DNA of 64,000 nt, taken from positions 33,902-97,901 of the forward strand of contig NZ_JAATVU010000002.1 of NCBI RefSeq assembly GCF_013184745.1. The letters are read 5' to 3'. The notes under the pieces are model-generated. The model saw nothing but the letters and a program-made list of their open reading frames with translations. It was not told the DNA's origin and made no database searches. This document shows, one piece after another, positions 17,406-26,261 of this stretch. Positions within the stretch are counted from its first letter, which is position 1, and every line of letters begins with the position of its first letter. The stretch comes from Mangrovicoccus sp. HB161399 (GTDB taxonomy: Bacteria > Pseudomonadota > Alphaproteobacteria > Rhodobacterales > Rhodobacteraceae). The position numbers were made by a program, and so were the translations under genes.

Positions 17406-18101
17406 TCAGCGGATCTGCCCGCGGTCGTAGATCATCTGCTGCGCGATGCCCGCCCCGAGCAGGTAGACGGAGGAGACCGCCACCAGGCCGGTCAGGGCGG
17501 CACCATGCGCAAAGCCGGCCCAGGCGGCATAGGCGACGGCGCCGGTCCAGACCATCGCCACCGGCAGGGACAGCGCCCGCCAACGCACGGTCCGAACCGG
17601 GTGGATGAATTTCAGCGGCAGGAACTGCGCGGCCGACAGCAGCAGCGCCAGCCCCAGGATCACCTCCCAGGACGGCTGGATCACCAGCAGCGCCAGGGTC
17701 ACCATGTTCCAGCACCCCGGAAAGCCGCGGAACGAGGAATCGGCGGTCTTCATCCGCGTGTCGGCAAAATACAGCGACGAGGCGAAGGGGATCAGCAGCA
17801 CCACGAACCAGCCGGTCCAGCCCGGCAGCAGGCCCGATCCGTAGAGCGCATAGGCCGGGATCATCACATAGGTCAGGAAGTCGATGATCAGGTCCAGCAG
17901 CGTGCCGTCGAAGACCGGCGCGTTCGCAGACACGTCGTACCGCCGGGCGAGCGGCCCATCCAGGCCGTCGACGGCAAAGGCGACAGCCAGCCAGATCGCC
18001 ATCATGGCCCAGTCCTGCTGGACGGCTTCCAGCAGGGCCAGCATGGCCAGCGATGCGCCTGCTGCGGTGAGGAGATGCACGGAATAAGCTCGGAAACGCA
18101 T
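17406..18101 (-). CDS. pcs: Phosphatidylcholine synthase
   Basis: The 231-residue, largely hydrophobic protein is a CDP-alcohol phosphatidyltransferase of the Pcs type. YSVHLLTAAGA at the N-terminus, the variant signature DGLDGPLARRY with GTLLDLIIDFLTYV downstream, and CWNMVTLALLVIQP are characteristic. Pcs condenses CDP-diacylglycerol with choline to make phosphatidylcholine in the inner membrane, an alphaproteobacterial trait. About eight membrane segments are visible. The exact start is uncertain: the ATG used here has GAAGG almost touching it, and an in-frame GTG seven codons later is possible, but homologues extend upstream of SVHLLTA, favouring the ATG. Confidence 0.92.
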   Translation of the reverse strand: MRFRAYSVHLLTAAGASLAMLALLEAVQQDWAMMAIWLAVAFAVDGLDGPLARRYDVSANAPVFDGTLLDLIIDFLTYVMIPAYALYGSGLLPGWTGWFVVLLIPFASSLYFADTRMKTADSSFRGFPGCWNMVTLALLVIQPSWEVILGLALLLSAAQFLPLKFIHPVRTVRWRALSLPVAMVWTGAVAYAAWAGFAHGAALTGLVAVSSVYLLGAGIAQQMIYDRGQIR

Positions 18102-18485
18102 CCTTCGGGGATTGCCCCGTCTCGCCCCGGGATGCAAGCACCGGCTTGGTTTTCCGGCCCTTGCCCGGCATCCGGCCCCGCCCGGAGCCCCGCCACCGTC
18201 CAAAACCGCGGGCGCAGCCGTCCGCCCGGGACACGGGGCCGGCGTGCCGCCGCGCTGGGGCATCGATGGCGCCCGGGCAGGCCTGCGTCGGCGGCAGGTC
18301 CCTGCCGGCGGCGCGACGTTCGCGGGGCGGACCGTCGCCAGCCCGGCGCGGGCTTGGGCGCGCGCGGTGAGCAGGACGGCAAAACCGCCTTTCCAGCCCC
18401 GACCGTACCGGGCCGGCGGCATGGCGGGGCTTTCCCTCCGCCCTGATCTTGCTAAGAGGGGAGCGAGATCCCGGGGAGCCCGACC
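18102..18485. other. Divergent intergenic region between pcs and nadE
   Basis: 384 very GC-rich bases between divergent genes. It should carry both promoters, but no clear -35/-10 pair, hairpin or conserved coding signal was seen. Confidence 0.5.
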
Positions 18486-20147
18486 ATGACCGCCACATTC
18501 CGCCTGACCCTGGCCCAGCTGAACCCCACGCTGGGCGACCTTTCCGGCAATGCCGACAAGGCCCGCGCCGCCTGGGCCGAGGCAAAGGCCGCCGGATCGC
18601 AGATGATCGCCTTCACCGAGATGTTCATCACCGGCTACCAGGCGCAGGACTTGATCCGGCGCCGTTCCTTCGTGGCCGCGGCCGAGGCGGAGATCCGCAA
18701 GCTGGCCGAGGATTGCGCCGACGGCCCTGCCATCGGCATCGGCGGTCCCTGGCGCGGCGAGGACGGGCTCTACAACGCCTTCTGGATCCTCGAGGGCGGC
18801 AAGGTCACGGCCCGCGTGCTGAAGCACAACCTGCCCAACAACGACGTGTTCGACGAGGTCCGGCTCTACAAGCGCGGTCCGATCCACGGCCCCTATTCCA
18901 TCGGCCCGCTGCGCATCGGCTCGCCGATCTGCGAGGACAGCTGGTCCCCGGACGTGGCCGAGGCCCAGGCCGAGAGCGGCGCGCAGATCCTGCTGGTGCC
19001 GAACGGCTCGCCCTACCACCGCGGCAAGCAGGCCGAGCGGATCGGCATCATGGTCTCCCGCGTGATCGAGACGGGGCTGCCGCTGGTCTATCTCAACATG
19101 GTCGGCGGCCAGGATGACCAGGTCTTCGACGGCGGCAGCTTCGTGCTGAATCCCGGCGGCCACCTGATGGCGCAGCTGCCGGTCTTCGACGAGGCGCTCG
19201 CGCATGTCGACTTCGAGGAGACCGAGGAAGGCTGGCGCGCGAAGAAGACGGATCTGGCCACCCATCCCGACGGCTGGGAGCAGGACTACCGCGTCATGGT
19301 CGAGGGCCTGCGCGACTACCTGGGCAAGACCGGCTTCTCCAAGGTCGTGCTGGGCCTGTCGGGCGGCATCGACTCGGCGCTGGTCGCGGCGATCGCCGCC
19401 GATGCGATCGGGCCCGCGAACGTGCATTGCGTGATGCTGCCCTCGGAATACACCTCTGCGCATTCGCTGGAGGATGCCGCCGCCGTGGCCAGGCGTCTGG
19501 GGACGCGGATCGACACGCTGCCGATCGCCGGGCCCAAGCATGCAGTCGAAGAGGTGCTGGCGCCGCTGTTCGAGGGCCGCGCCCCCGACATCACCGAGGA
19601 AAACATCCAGTCCCGCCTTCGAGGGCTGCTGCTGATGGCGCTGTCGAACAAGTTCGGCGAGATGCTCCTGACCACCGGCAACAAGTCCGAGGTCGCGGTC
19701 GGCTATGCCACGATCTACGGCGACATGAACGGCGGCTACAACCCGATCAAGGACCTCTACAAGACCCGCGTCTTCGAGACCTGCCGCTGGCGCAATGCCA
19801 ACTGGCGGGAATGGATGAAGGCACCCGAGGGCGAGGTCATCCCGGTGCGGGTGATCGAGAAGGCGCCTTCGGCGGAACTGCGCCCCGACCAGAAGGACGA
19901 GGACAGCCTGCCGCCCTACCCGGTGCTGGACGCGATCCTCGAGGGGCTGGTCGACGAGGAGAAATCGGTCGACGAACTGGTCGCCGAGGGCTTCGACAGG
20001 GAAACCGTCCGCCGGGTGGAGCACCTGATCTTCATCAGCGAGTACAAGCGCTACCAGGCGGCGCCCGGCGCCCGGCTGACCAAGCGCGCCTTCTGGCTCG
20101 ACCGGCGATATCCGATCGCCAACCGCTGGCGCGACGCCACGCGCTGA
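18486..20147 (+). CDS. nadE: NAD+ synthase, glutamine-hydrolysing
   Basis: The 553-residue enzyme combines an N-terminal nitrilase-type glutaminase (about 1-260) with a C-terminal synthetase. The glutaminase catalytic triad is visible as Glu in TEMFITGYQ, Lys in LKHNLPNNDVFDE and Cys in SPICEDSWSPD. The synthetase shows the P-loop LGLSGGIDSALVAAI and TTGNKSEVAVGYATIYGDMN. It makes NAD+ from nicotinate adenine dinucleotide with ATP and glutamine in the cytoplasm. The length agrees with glutamine-dependent NadE of alphaproteobacteria. It is divergent from pcs and convergent with a tetR gene 15 bases downstream. Confidence 0.97.
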   Translation: MTATFRLTLAQLNPTLGDLSGNADKARAAWAEAKAAGSQMIAFTEMFITGYQAQDLIRRRSFVAAAEAEIRKLAEDCADGPAIGIGGPWRGEDGLYNAFWILEGGKVTARVLKHNLPNNDVFDEVRLYKRGPIHGPYSIGPLRIGSPICEDSWSPDVAEAQAESGAQILLVPNGSPYHRGKQAERIGIMVSRVIETGLPLVYLNMVGGQDDQVFDGGSFVLNPGGHLMAQLPVFDEALAHVDFEETEEGWRAKKTDLATHPDGWEQDYRVMVEGLRDYLGKTGFSKVVLGLSGGIDSALVAAIAADAIGPANVHCVMLPSEYTSAHSLEDAAAVARRLGTRIDTLPIAGPKHAVEEVLAPLFEGRAPDITEENIQSRLRGLLLMALSNKFGEMLLTTGNKSEVAVGYATIYGDMNGGYNPIKDLYKTRVFETCRWRNANWREWMKAPEGEVIPVRVIEKAPSAELRPDQKDEDSLPPYPVLDAILEGLVDEEKSVDELVAEGFDRETVRRVEHLIFISEYKRYQAAPGARLTKRAFWLDRRYPIANRWRDATR

Positions 20148-20162
20148 GCCTGCCGGGCGGCG

Positions 20163-20816
20163 CTACTGCCCGGCGTCCGCGTCCGGCAGCAGGCCGAACA
20201 GCGCCAAGAGCTGCGGCCAGGCCTCTTCCAGCGCCTCGGCCGCGGTCAGGTCGTGCAGCATCGCCCGCCGCAGCGCGTAATGGTAGATCGCGAAGCCGCC
20301 GCCGCGCAGCACCTCGGCATCCCAGCCCGGCGGCAGCTGCCCGCCGGCGCGCCCTTCCGCGACCAGCTGCAGCACCGCATCCCCGAAGACCTTCAGGTCG
20401 GCCTCGTTGCGCGCGGCCTCCTCGCGGTTCCAGGTCCAGGCATGGCCCTGCAGCACCTGCATCATCCGCCGGTCGGACAGATCCGCCTCCAGCATCATGC
20501 CCGCCAGCGCCCTGATCTTCTCCAACGCCGTGCCGGGCCCGCCGAGCACCTTGTCCACAACTGATTCGCGGCCCTCGTGCAACTCGCGCATTATCGCGTA
20601 GGCGAGCCCCGCCTTGCCGTCGAAATAGGCATTTATCAGCGTGTGCGAGACCCCGGCGCGGCGCCCGATCTGGGTCACCGAAACCTGGTCGTACCCGCTT
20701 TCCGAGAACAGCGTCCGCGCCGCGTCAATCAACGCGCGACAGGTGGCTTCCCTGCGCTCCGACCGCGATGCCCGGACCCGGGCGCTGTAAGTGTAAGTCC
20801 TTGCCATGTTTTGCAT
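20163..20816 (-). CDS. TetR/AcrR-family transcriptional regulator
   Basis: The 217-residue protein has a TetR-type N-terminal helix-turn-helix (about 20-65): EATCRALIDAARTLFSESGY, then VSVTQIGRRAGVSHTLINAY followed by FDGKAGLAYAIM. The C-terminal ligand-binding domain is variable and gives no hint of ligand. The start could be MQNMART or the MART three codons later. A small gene diverges from it about 100 bases upstream, and the shared AT-richer gap (20817-20917) is where it would be expected to bind. It is convergent with nadE. Confidence 0.88.
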   Translation of the reverse strand: MQNMARTYTYSARVRASRSERREATCRALIDAARTLFSESGYDQVSVTQIGRRAGVSHTLINAYFDGKAGLAYAIMRELHEGRESVVDKVLGGPGTALEKIRALAGMMLEADLSDRRMMQVLQGHAWTWNREEAARNEADLKVFGDAVLQLVAEGRAGGQLPPGWDAEVLRGGGFAIYHYALRRAMLHDLTAAEALEEAWPQLLALFGLLPDADAGQ

Positions 20817-20917
20817 TTAATTTTTCAGTTTAGAATTTCAACTCGCCGCTTGAGCGAGTCGCCATAGGTATCTATCTACTCTTCACACGAGTAAAGTTTC
20901 ACAAGGTGCCGACGAAC

Positions 20918-21121
20918 ATGACCAGAGGCCCTGCAGGCAGGCGATCCTTGACCCCGGAAACGGTCCAGCTGGTCGAGGAGCTCATCATCGCGATGGAACG
21001 CCTGACTTCGGCAGAGATCCGCGGGGACGATCTGACCCGGCGGCGAGCAGAGAACGATTACCAGTCACTGATGCAGCAGCTGCAGACGCGCGCTGCAAGG
21101 CGCCGCCGGTCCACCTGCTGA
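20918..21121 (+). CDS. Small hypothetical protein
   Basis: A 67-residue, highly charged protein (MTRGPAGRRSLTPETVQLVE...). It is predicted to be mostly helical, with a heptad-like middle (VQLVEELIIAMERLTSAEI) and an Arg-rich end (AARRRRST). No family is recognised. The ATG has AAGGTG nine to ten bases upstream; an in-frame GTG at 20906 is an alternative. It diverges from the tetR gene, which may control it. Codon use resembles neighbouring genes, so it is probably real. Confidence 0.55.
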   Translation: MTRGPAGRRSLTPETVQLVEELIIAMERLTSAEIRGDDLTRRRAENDYQSLMQQLQTRAARRRRSTC

Positions 21122-21143
21122 ACCGGCCGCATCCATCGGCCCC

Positions 21144-21785
21144 TCAGGGCGCCGGTCCGACTGTCCACCCGGCCTTCCGGCTGTTGCGGCGCACGGTTTC
21201 GCCGTTGGGAAGGTCATTTTCGCGGAGCTTCCGCTCCGCTTCTTCCGGCGGCAGCGCATGCTTGACCGTCCAGCGCCGGTGCAGCCGCCGCTCCAGTTCG
21301 TCTGGCGGAACGTCGAGGAACACCGTCTCGTCGAAATGCCGGGCCAGCCGGTCCCAGGGCGGCATGTCGAGCAGCAGGTAGTTGCCCTCGATCACCAGGA
21401 TTTCCACGTCGCGGCCGATGATGCGCGCGCCGCCCCGGGAAATCTCCAGATCGCGGTCGAAGACGGGAATCGCGATCTCCGGTTCGGCATTGGCGCGCAG
21501 CCGCGCCAGCAGGTGGTCGAACCCCGCCACGTCGAACGTCGCGGGCGATCCCTTGCGAGGCCGCAGCCCGCGCGCCTCCAGCACCGCGTCGTCGTAATGG
21601 AATCCGTCCATCGGCACCACCTCGGCCCGGCCCGGGCAGGCGGCATTCAGGCCGTCGGCAAGGAACTGCGCCAGCCGCGACTTGCCCGATCCGGGCGCGC
21701 CGGCCACGGCGATCAGGCGGCGCGGGCCGCGCGGCATCTCGGTCAGGCGGGCCAGGCAGGCCTCGCGCGGCATCGCTCCGGTCAC
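21144..21785 (-). CDS. P-loop kinase/nucleoside triphosphate hydrolase (uridine kinase-like)
   Basis: The 213-residue protein has a Walker A motif near residue 28 (VAGAPGSGKSRLAQFL), a MDGFHYDD segment typical of the phosphoribulokinase/uridine kinase/pantothenate kinase superfamily, IEGNYLLLD (Walker B-like) and HRRWTVKHALPPEEAERK (lid). Members such as FrcK sit with sugar transporters, but here no transporter is adjacent, so the phosphorylated substrate is unknown. The GTG start is preferred: GAGGAG lies six bases upstream, while the in-frame ATG four codons later lacks such a site. Confidence 0.85.
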   Translation of the reverse strand: MTGAMPREACLARLTEMPRGPRRLIAVAGAPGSGKSRLAQFLADGLNAACPGRAEVVPMDGFHYDDAVLEARGLRPRKGSPATFDVAGFDHLLARLRANAEPEIAIPVFDRDLEISRGGARIIGRDVEILVIEGNYLLLDMPPWDRLARHFDETVFLDVPPDELERRLHRRWTVKHALPPEEAERKLRENDLPNGETVRRNSRKAGWTVGPAP

Positions 21786-21859
21786 GGACAGCTCCTCGTC
21801 AGATCACCTGGCCCCACTCATGCGCGGCAGCGCGGCCGGCTGCAACCGGCCGCAGAGTC

Positions 21860-22786
21860 TCAGTCCAGATAGGTCTGGTAGCTGGTCGGCACCCAAGCGT
21901 AGCCGCCCTCGCCGCGCGGCGCGACATTGCCGAGCGCCGGGAAGGGCATGTGATAGCCGATCGCCGGGATCCGGTCGGTGGCCAGCATGTCCATCACCCT
22001 CTTGCGCGACGCCGCCGCCTGCGCCTTGTCCATGTCGAAGCGCACCTCCCAGTCGGGATAGCCCAGCGACCAGACATAGTGGTTGGCGGTATCGGCAAAC
22101 AGCATCATCTGCTCGCCCGCGCTCTCGATCATGTAGCCCATGTGCCCCGGCGTGTGGCCGTAGGCGGCCACCGAGGTGATGCCGGAGGCCACCGAGCCGC
22201 CCTCGTCGATGAACTTGAACCGCTCCGCCAGCGGCCGGACCTTGGAGTCGTAGCCCTCGTTCCCGGCCCCGGCCCAGTAGTTGTTCTCCCTGGCGCCAGA
22301 GACATGCTCGGCATTGCCGAAGGTCGCACCGTCGCCGGTCATCAGCCCGCCAATATGGTCGCCGTGCATGTGGGTGATCACCACCTTGCCGACCATTTCC
22401 GGGCTGTATCCAGCCGCCGCCAGCGCGGCGGTCAGCGGCTCGGGCGACAGGCCGGTATCGAACAGCACCAGCTCGGATCCGGTATCGACCAGCATCGGGG
22501 TGAAGAAGAACTGCGCCTTGTCGGCCGGGATGAAATTCGCCCTCGACACCTCGGCGAATTCCGCCTCGGAGACATTCGTGCCGAAGATCGCCTGGGCATT
22601 GTCGCGGGTCGTGGTCCCGCCGAGCAGCGTCGTCACCTCGTACTCCCCCAGCTTGAAGCGGAAGAATTTCGGCGGCATCGACGCGCCCTTCATCTCGTTG
22701 GCGGCCATGGTCATCCCCGGCATTGCGGCAGCCAGCGGCGCGGCGGCTGCAGTGGTCAGCGCCTGGCGGCGCGTAAGCTTGGTCAT
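21860..22786 (-). CDS. Tat-exported metallo-beta-lactamase-fold hydrolase
   Basis: The 308-residue protein begins with a twin-arginine signal (LTRRQALTTAAAAPLAAAM) and has the metallo-beta-lactamase core: THMHGDHIGGL (HxHxDH zinc ligands), GHTPGHMGYMI (third His) and LFADTANHYVW (bridging Asp). The final His appears in IPAIGYHMPFPALG. It therefore folds around two zinc ions and works in the periplasm as a hydrolase of unknown substrate; quorum lactones, esters and other small molecules are all possible for this group. ATG is preferred because GGGAGAA lies about eight bases upstream. Confidence 0.9.
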   Translation of the reverse strand: MTKLTRRQALTTAAAAPLAAAMPGMTMAANEMKGASMPPKFFRFKLGEYEVTTLLGGTTTRDNAQAIFGTNVSEAEFAEVSRANFIPADKAQFFFTPMLVDTGSELVLFDTGLSPEPLTAALAAAGYSPEMVGKVVITHMHGDHIGGLMTGDGATFGNAEHVSGARENNYWAGAGNEGYDSKVRPLAERFKFIDEGGSVASGITSVAAYGHTPGHMGYMIESAGEQMMLFADTANHYVWSLGYPDWEVRFDMDKAQAAASRKRVMDMLATDRIPAIGYHMPFPALGNVAPRGEGGYAWVPTSYQTYLD

Positions 22787-22871
22787 CTCGCGTTTCTCCC
22801 TGTTCACCGTCGGAGGCTAGCACGCCGCCCCGTCCGTCCGAGAGATCGTAACGCAGGAAATGTCGCGGATT

Positions 22872-23294
22872 TCATTCCCACCAACGGTCGATCACGGCGA
22901 TGTCATCGTCGGACCAGCCGAAGTGATGCGCCAGCTCGTGCACCGTGACATGGGCGACCAGATCCTCGAGCCCGATATCGCCCCGCGCGATCCACTCGTC
23001 GAGAATAGCCAGCCGGAACAGCCAGATCGTGTCCGGCCCCGACGGCTGGTCCATCACCGATTTCTCGGTCATCGGGATGCCGTCATAGAGACCGGTCAGC
23101 TCGTAGGGATCCTCGATCTCCAGCTCGCGCAGCAGCTCCGCGGGGGCGAGGTCCTCGACCCGCAGCGCCACCTGCCGCGCAGCCGGGGCAAAGCGCGCGG
23201 GAAGCGACCCGAGCGTCGCCCGGGCGATCACCTCGATGTCCTCGAGGCCGGGGGGAAGGCCGAATTCGGCGGGCGACTCAGGTTCTGCGCTCAT
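22872..23294 (-). CDS. Metallopeptidase-family protein (zincin, PF06262 type)
   Basis: The 140-residue protein carries the zinc-binding motif VTVHELAHHFGWSDDDI near its C-terminus, and a preceding acidic region (LEIEDPYELTGLYDG) characteristic of the small minimal-zincin family PF06262 (formerly DUF1025). Catalysis and substrates are not established for most members. The MSAEPESP start agrees with the length of the family. It is divergent from gltX, 167 bases away. Confidence 0.85.
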   Translation of the reverse strand: MSAEPESPAEFGLPPGLEDIEVIARATLGSLPARFAPAARQVALRVEDLAPAELLRELEIEDPYELTGLYDGIPMTEKSVMDQPSGPDTIWLFRLAILDEWIARGDIGLEDLVAHVTVHELAHHFGWSDDDIAVIDRWWE

Positions 23295-23461
23295 GTGCCC
23301 CTCATGGCAGCCCTGCCGGGCCGGATAAAGCGCGCGCTCCGTCACAGGCGCGGGGAGAGGGGTCCGGGGAGAGGGCCGGACCCTCTCCCCGGCCTGCCGG
23401 ACGCGGATTTCTGGACACCGGCGCGGCGATGTGGTTAGCCACCGCCGACAGGAGATCCGCC

Positions 23462-24784
23462 ATGACCACCACCCGTTTCGCGCCCTCCCCCACGGGCTAC
23501 CTGCATATCGGCAACCTGCGCGCCGCTCTGATGAACTTCGCCATCGCCCGCAAGGCAGGCGGCAGCTTCATCCTGCGCATCGACGATACCGACCAGGAAC
23601 GCTCCAAGCAGGAATACATCGACGGGATCTTCCAGGACCTGGAATGGCTGGGCTTCACCTGGGACCGCGTGGAATACCAGTCGAAGCGGCTCGACCGCTA
23701 TGCCGAGGCCGCGGACAAGTTCCGCGCCATGGGCCGGTTCTACGAGTGCTTCGAGACCCCGACCGAACTCGACCTGAAGCGCAAGAAGCAGCTCAACATG
23801 GGCAAGCCCCCGGTCTATGACCGCGCCGCCCTGTCGCTGTCGGACGGGGAGAAGGCCGCGCTGCGCGCCGAGCGCCCCGGCCACTGGCGCTTCCTGCTCG
23901 ACCAGGAGCGGATCGAATGGATCGACGGCATCCTCGGCGCGATCTCGATCGATGCGGCCTCGGTCTCCGACCCTGTTCTGATCCGCGGCGACGGGCAGAT
24001 CCTCTACACCCTGGCCTCGGTCGTCGATGACGCGGAAATGGGCGTGACCCATATCGTCCGCGGCGCCGACCACGTGACCAACACCGCCACCCAGATCCAG
24101 ATGATCGAGGCCTTCGGCGCCAAGGTCCCGGCCTTCGCCCACCACTCGCTGCTGACCGGCCCGCATGGCGAGGCGCTGTCGAAGCGCCTGGGCACGCTCA
24201 GCTTGCGCGACCTGCGCGCCCGCGGCATCGAGCCGATGGCGATCCTCAGCCACATGGCGCGTCTCGGCTCCTCCCAGCCGGTGGAGCTGCGCAGCTCGAT
24301 GGACGAGATCATCGAGGGCTTCGACCTCTCCACCTTCGGCGCGGCACCGACCAAGTTCGACGAGGCGGATCTCGATCCGCTGACCGCGCGCCACCTGGGC
24401 GGGCTGCCGCTGGAGGCCGTAGCCTCCGAGGTCTCCGCCGCCGGCGTGCCGGACGCGCTGGCCGCGGATTTCTGGGCGCTGATCCACGAGAACATCAACA
24501 CCCGCGCCGAGATCGCCGGCTGGTGGGAGATCCTGCGCGACGGCGCGGTGCCCGAGGTGGACGAGGCCGACCGCGAGTTCATTGCCGAGGCGATGGCGAT
24601 GCTCCCGGCCCTACCCTTCGACGGCGGCACCTGGGGTGCCTGGACCTCCGCGGTGAAGGAGACGACCGGCCGCAAGGGCAAGGGCCTGTTCATGCCGCTG
24701 CGCAAGGCGCTGACCGGCAAGGCCCGCGGTCCCGAAATGGCACAGTTCCTGCCGCTGATGCAGTCCCTGCCCAAGCAGGGCTGA
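23462..24784 (+). CDS. gltX: Glutamyl-tRNA synthetase
   Basis: The 440-residue class I synthetase has the HIGH-type motif near the N-terminus (APSPTGYLHIGNLRAAL), RIDDTDQERS, the VDDAEMGVTHIVRGADH segment and the KMSKS equivalent in EALSKRLGTLSLRDL. It charges tRNA-Glu in the cytoplasm. The length is that of the shorter alphaproteobacterial GltX paralogue; alphaproteobacteria often carry two copies, one able to charge tRNA-Gln for later amidation, and this window cannot show which role this copy has. ATG has CAGGAGATCCGCC upstream. A strong inverted repeat after the stop should end transcription. Confidence 0.95.
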   Translation: MTTTRFAPSPTGYLHIGNLRAALMNFAIARKAGGSFILRIDDTDQERSKQEYIDGIFQDLEWLGFTWDRVEYQSKRLDRYAEAADKFRAMGRFYECFETPTELDLKRKKQLNMGKPPVYDRAALSLSDGEKAALRAERPGHWRFLLDQERIEWIDGILGAISIDAASVSDPVLIRGDGQILYTLASVVDDAEMGVTHIVRGADHVTNTATQIQMIEAFGAKVPAFAHHSLLTGPHGEALSKRLGTLSLRDLRARGIEPMAILSHMARLGSSQPVELRSSMDEIIEGFDLSTFGAAPTKFDEADLDPLTARHLGGLPLEAVASEVSAAGVPDALAADFWALIHENINTRAEIAGWWEILRDGAVPEVDEADREFIAEAMAMLPALPFDGGTWGAWTSAVKETTGRKGKGLFMPLRKALTGKARGPEMAQFLPLMQSLPKQG

Positions 24785-24793
24785 GCCGGCATG

Positions 24794-24831
24794 GCGGACC
24801 GGCCGGGGTCCCTGTCCCGGGGCCGGTCCGC
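24794..24831 (+). terminator. Hairpin after gltX
   Basis: Eleven-base arms GCGGACCGGCC and GGCCGGTCCGC pair perfectly around a 16-base interior, starting ten bases after the gltX stop. There is no T-run. It is the last host feature before the dead IS903-group element. Confidence 0.6.
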
Positions 24832-24874
24832 TGCTGTCCCGCGCTCGCGGCCGGGGGTCACGGCAGCGGCGGCG

Positions 24875-24883
24875 GGTGAGTGC
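24875..24883. repeat. Target-site duplication, left copy
   Basis: GGTGAGTGC directly abuts the left inverted repeat; the right-hand copy GGTGAGCGC (26646-26654) matches at eight of nine bases. Nine-base duplications are typical of the IS903 group. Confidence 0.75.
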
Positions 24884-24899
24884 GGCGCTGTTGCGCAAA
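24884..24899 (+). repeat. Inverted repeat, transposase 3' end
   Basis: GGCGCTGTTGCGCAAA; pairs with 26630-26645 at 14 of 16 positions. Confidence 0.8.
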
Positions 24900-24999
24900 T
24901 CAGCTGGCGAGCGCAATCCCCCTTTCCCCGGGCACACCTATCCTGCGGCCACCGTCATCGGGATGCCGAGTGCCGTGGAGCGGTTGAGGAACGGGCGGC

Positions 25000-25036
25000 A
25001 AGCGCTATTGGTCCGGGCGCAGCCGCGAACGCGCGG
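25000..25036. repeat. Insert 12 in dead transposase
   Basis: Contains GCGCTATTGGTCCGGGCGC, the reverse orientation of the CGGACCRRTGGCG core, followed by a GCCGCGAACGCGCGGC palindrome. It separates VAEVRS from LNRSTALG. Confidence 0.5.
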
Positions 25037-25080
25037 CTCCGGACCTCCGCCACCTGGCGGCCGAAGGCGAAGCATCGAGC

Positions 25081-25105
25081 CGCCATCGGTCCGGGGCCGA
25101 TGGCG
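25081..25105. repeat. Insert 11: perfect palindromic element
   Basis: CGCCATCGG, loop TCCGGGG, CCGATGGCG: a perfect nine-pair stem, the cleanest example of the insert family. It interrupts the LMSRDFD region of the transposase. Confidence 0.7.
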
Positions 25106-25149
25106 AACGGACATCAGCCCCGGGCCGGGCAGCTTCACGCAGGTCATCT

Positions 25150-25196
25150 AATCGCCGGGGAAAAGGGCCCCCGGAGCTTTTCCCGATCCGGCTCAT
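25150..25196. repeat. Insert 10: hairpin insert
   Basis: About 47 bases between the RRRSR and MTCVKL codons. GGGAAAAG and CTTTTCCC pair around a GC-rich loop; the core differs from the CGGACCGATGG type. Confidence 0.55.
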
Positions 25197-25330
25197 GTCT
25201 CCCCCTGCTGCGGCGGCGATGCCCGCTCCAGGTCCGCCGGAGGGCCCGGCCAAGGTGCTTCGACGCACGCAGGATCCCGTTCCGCGCCCGGGCGCCGGCC
25301 GTGTCCGGCTTCCAGGACCGCGCATTCCGT

Positions 25331-25530
25331 CCGTCCGCAGCGGCGCCGCGAACCTGGAACGCGCCCTTGGCCGGATCGAGGCCGATGGCGATAGGCTGCT
25401 CCATGGATGGCTCCTCTCGGCGGAAGGCTCCGCAGCTCCCGCCTCGGCACATCGCGATGCCGCTGGAGGGGCCATCCACACCGTTAATGGCGCATCCGCC
25501 GGCAGCTCCGGAGGAATGTCCGGACGCCGC
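25331..25530. repeat. Insert 9: composite insert
   Basis: About 200 bases replace the VIPPR codons between GAAA and RNARSWKP. It includes a core-like CGCCCTTGG...CCGATGGCG (25362-25390) and GCCAT...ATGGC (25471-25491), so it may be several inserts side by side. Its translation contains AIGLDPAK, which mimics an IS110 start by chance. Confidence 0.5.
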
Positions 25531-25581
25531 TGCACCGCGGGCGGCGATCGCGTCATGGCAGGCGCGCGCGTCTTGGGTGCC

Positions 25582-25657
25582 GCCAGCGGTGCCCGGAGTT
25601 TCCCATCGCGGCGCCATCGGTTCGAGCCCGATGGACGACGGCGCATCCGCAGGCGAC
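25582..25657. repeat. Insert 8 in dead transposase
   Basis: 76 bases between ATVNA and GTQDARACHDA. The core CCATCGG, loop TTCGAGC, CCGATGG (25614-25634) has seven perfect pairs. Confidence 0.65.
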
Positions 25658-25720
25658 TCGGCGTTGACGGTGGCGATCTCCTCGTCCTGCGGGATCTGCG
25701 CGAGAATGTCCGACAGCATC

Positions 25721-25760
25721 CCCCGCCGGGGTCGGCCGGACCGGTGGCGTTCGTCGGCTC
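25721..25760. repeat. Insert 7 in dead transposase
   Basis: 40 bases between GNAGDA and MLSDIL containing GGCCGGACCGGTGGCG, a variant of the core. Confidence 0.6.
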
Positions 25761-25843
25761 GGCATCGCCGGCATTGCCGGAGGCGGCCTCTACGGGCCGG
25801 ATCTCCAATGTTCCCCGTCGATCCCGGGGTGGATCTTGCGCCA

Positions 25844-25879
25844 TGAGCGGGCCGCGCCACGGGTCCGGGCGGGCCCGCG
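25844..25879. repeat. Insert 6 in dead transposase
   Basis: 36 bases between KRRI and WRKIH. The arms GCGGGCC (25847) and GGCCCGC pair. Confidence 0.6.
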
Positions 25880-25914
25880 GATGCGCCGTTTCGAGCCGCC
25901 ATGCTTGCGCGCGT

Positions 25915-25963
25915 GCCGTGCTGAGCGCTTTCGCGGCCCCGCCGGGGCCATGGTCGCACCGCA
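25915..25963. repeat. Insert 5 in dead transposase
   Basis: 49 bases between GEG and HARKHGG with the palindrome GGCCCCG C CGGGGCC (25935-25949). Confidence 0.6.
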
Positions 25964-25987
25964 CCCTTCGCCTTCCAGCTTGATGCC

Positions 25988-26061
25988 ATTCGGCGCCTCG
26001 AGCAGCGCTGGAACCGATGGCGCTGCCGTCGGCGGCTCCCCGGACCGATGGCGGTCGATGC
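25988..26061. repeat. Insert 4: two core copies
   Basis: 74 bases between ADAE and GIKLEG. The core occurs twice in direct orientation: GGAACCGATGGCG (about 26010) and CGGACCGATGGCG (26041-26053), suggesting two successive inserts. Confidence 0.6.
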
Positions 26062-26261
26062 CTCAGCGTCCGCCGGCAGGTGCAGCGCGCCCTTGGAGCC
26101 GCGACACGGGATGGTGTCGTCCATTGTTCGGCGGGCTTTCGCGGCGCTTACCGGCGCCCCGGTCCTGTCTCGCTCTGGCGGCCCGGCAGGGTGCTGAAGT
26201 CAGGCACGGACCAGCCGGGCCCCGACAGCTCCGGCAGGCTCGCCACGAAACCGCGCTCCGT

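Noticed and set aside
25081..25105. Rho-independent terminator
   Set aside because: The palindrome has no T-run, has no gene upstream to terminate and belongs to the insert family within a dead transposase.
25331..25410. IS110-like transposase start (AIGLDPAKGAFQV) on the minus strand
   Set aside because: The stretch lies within an insert between two IS903-group segments; nothing after it follows an IS110 protein, and the next codons (RNARSWKPDTAGARARN) belong to the IS903-group transposase.
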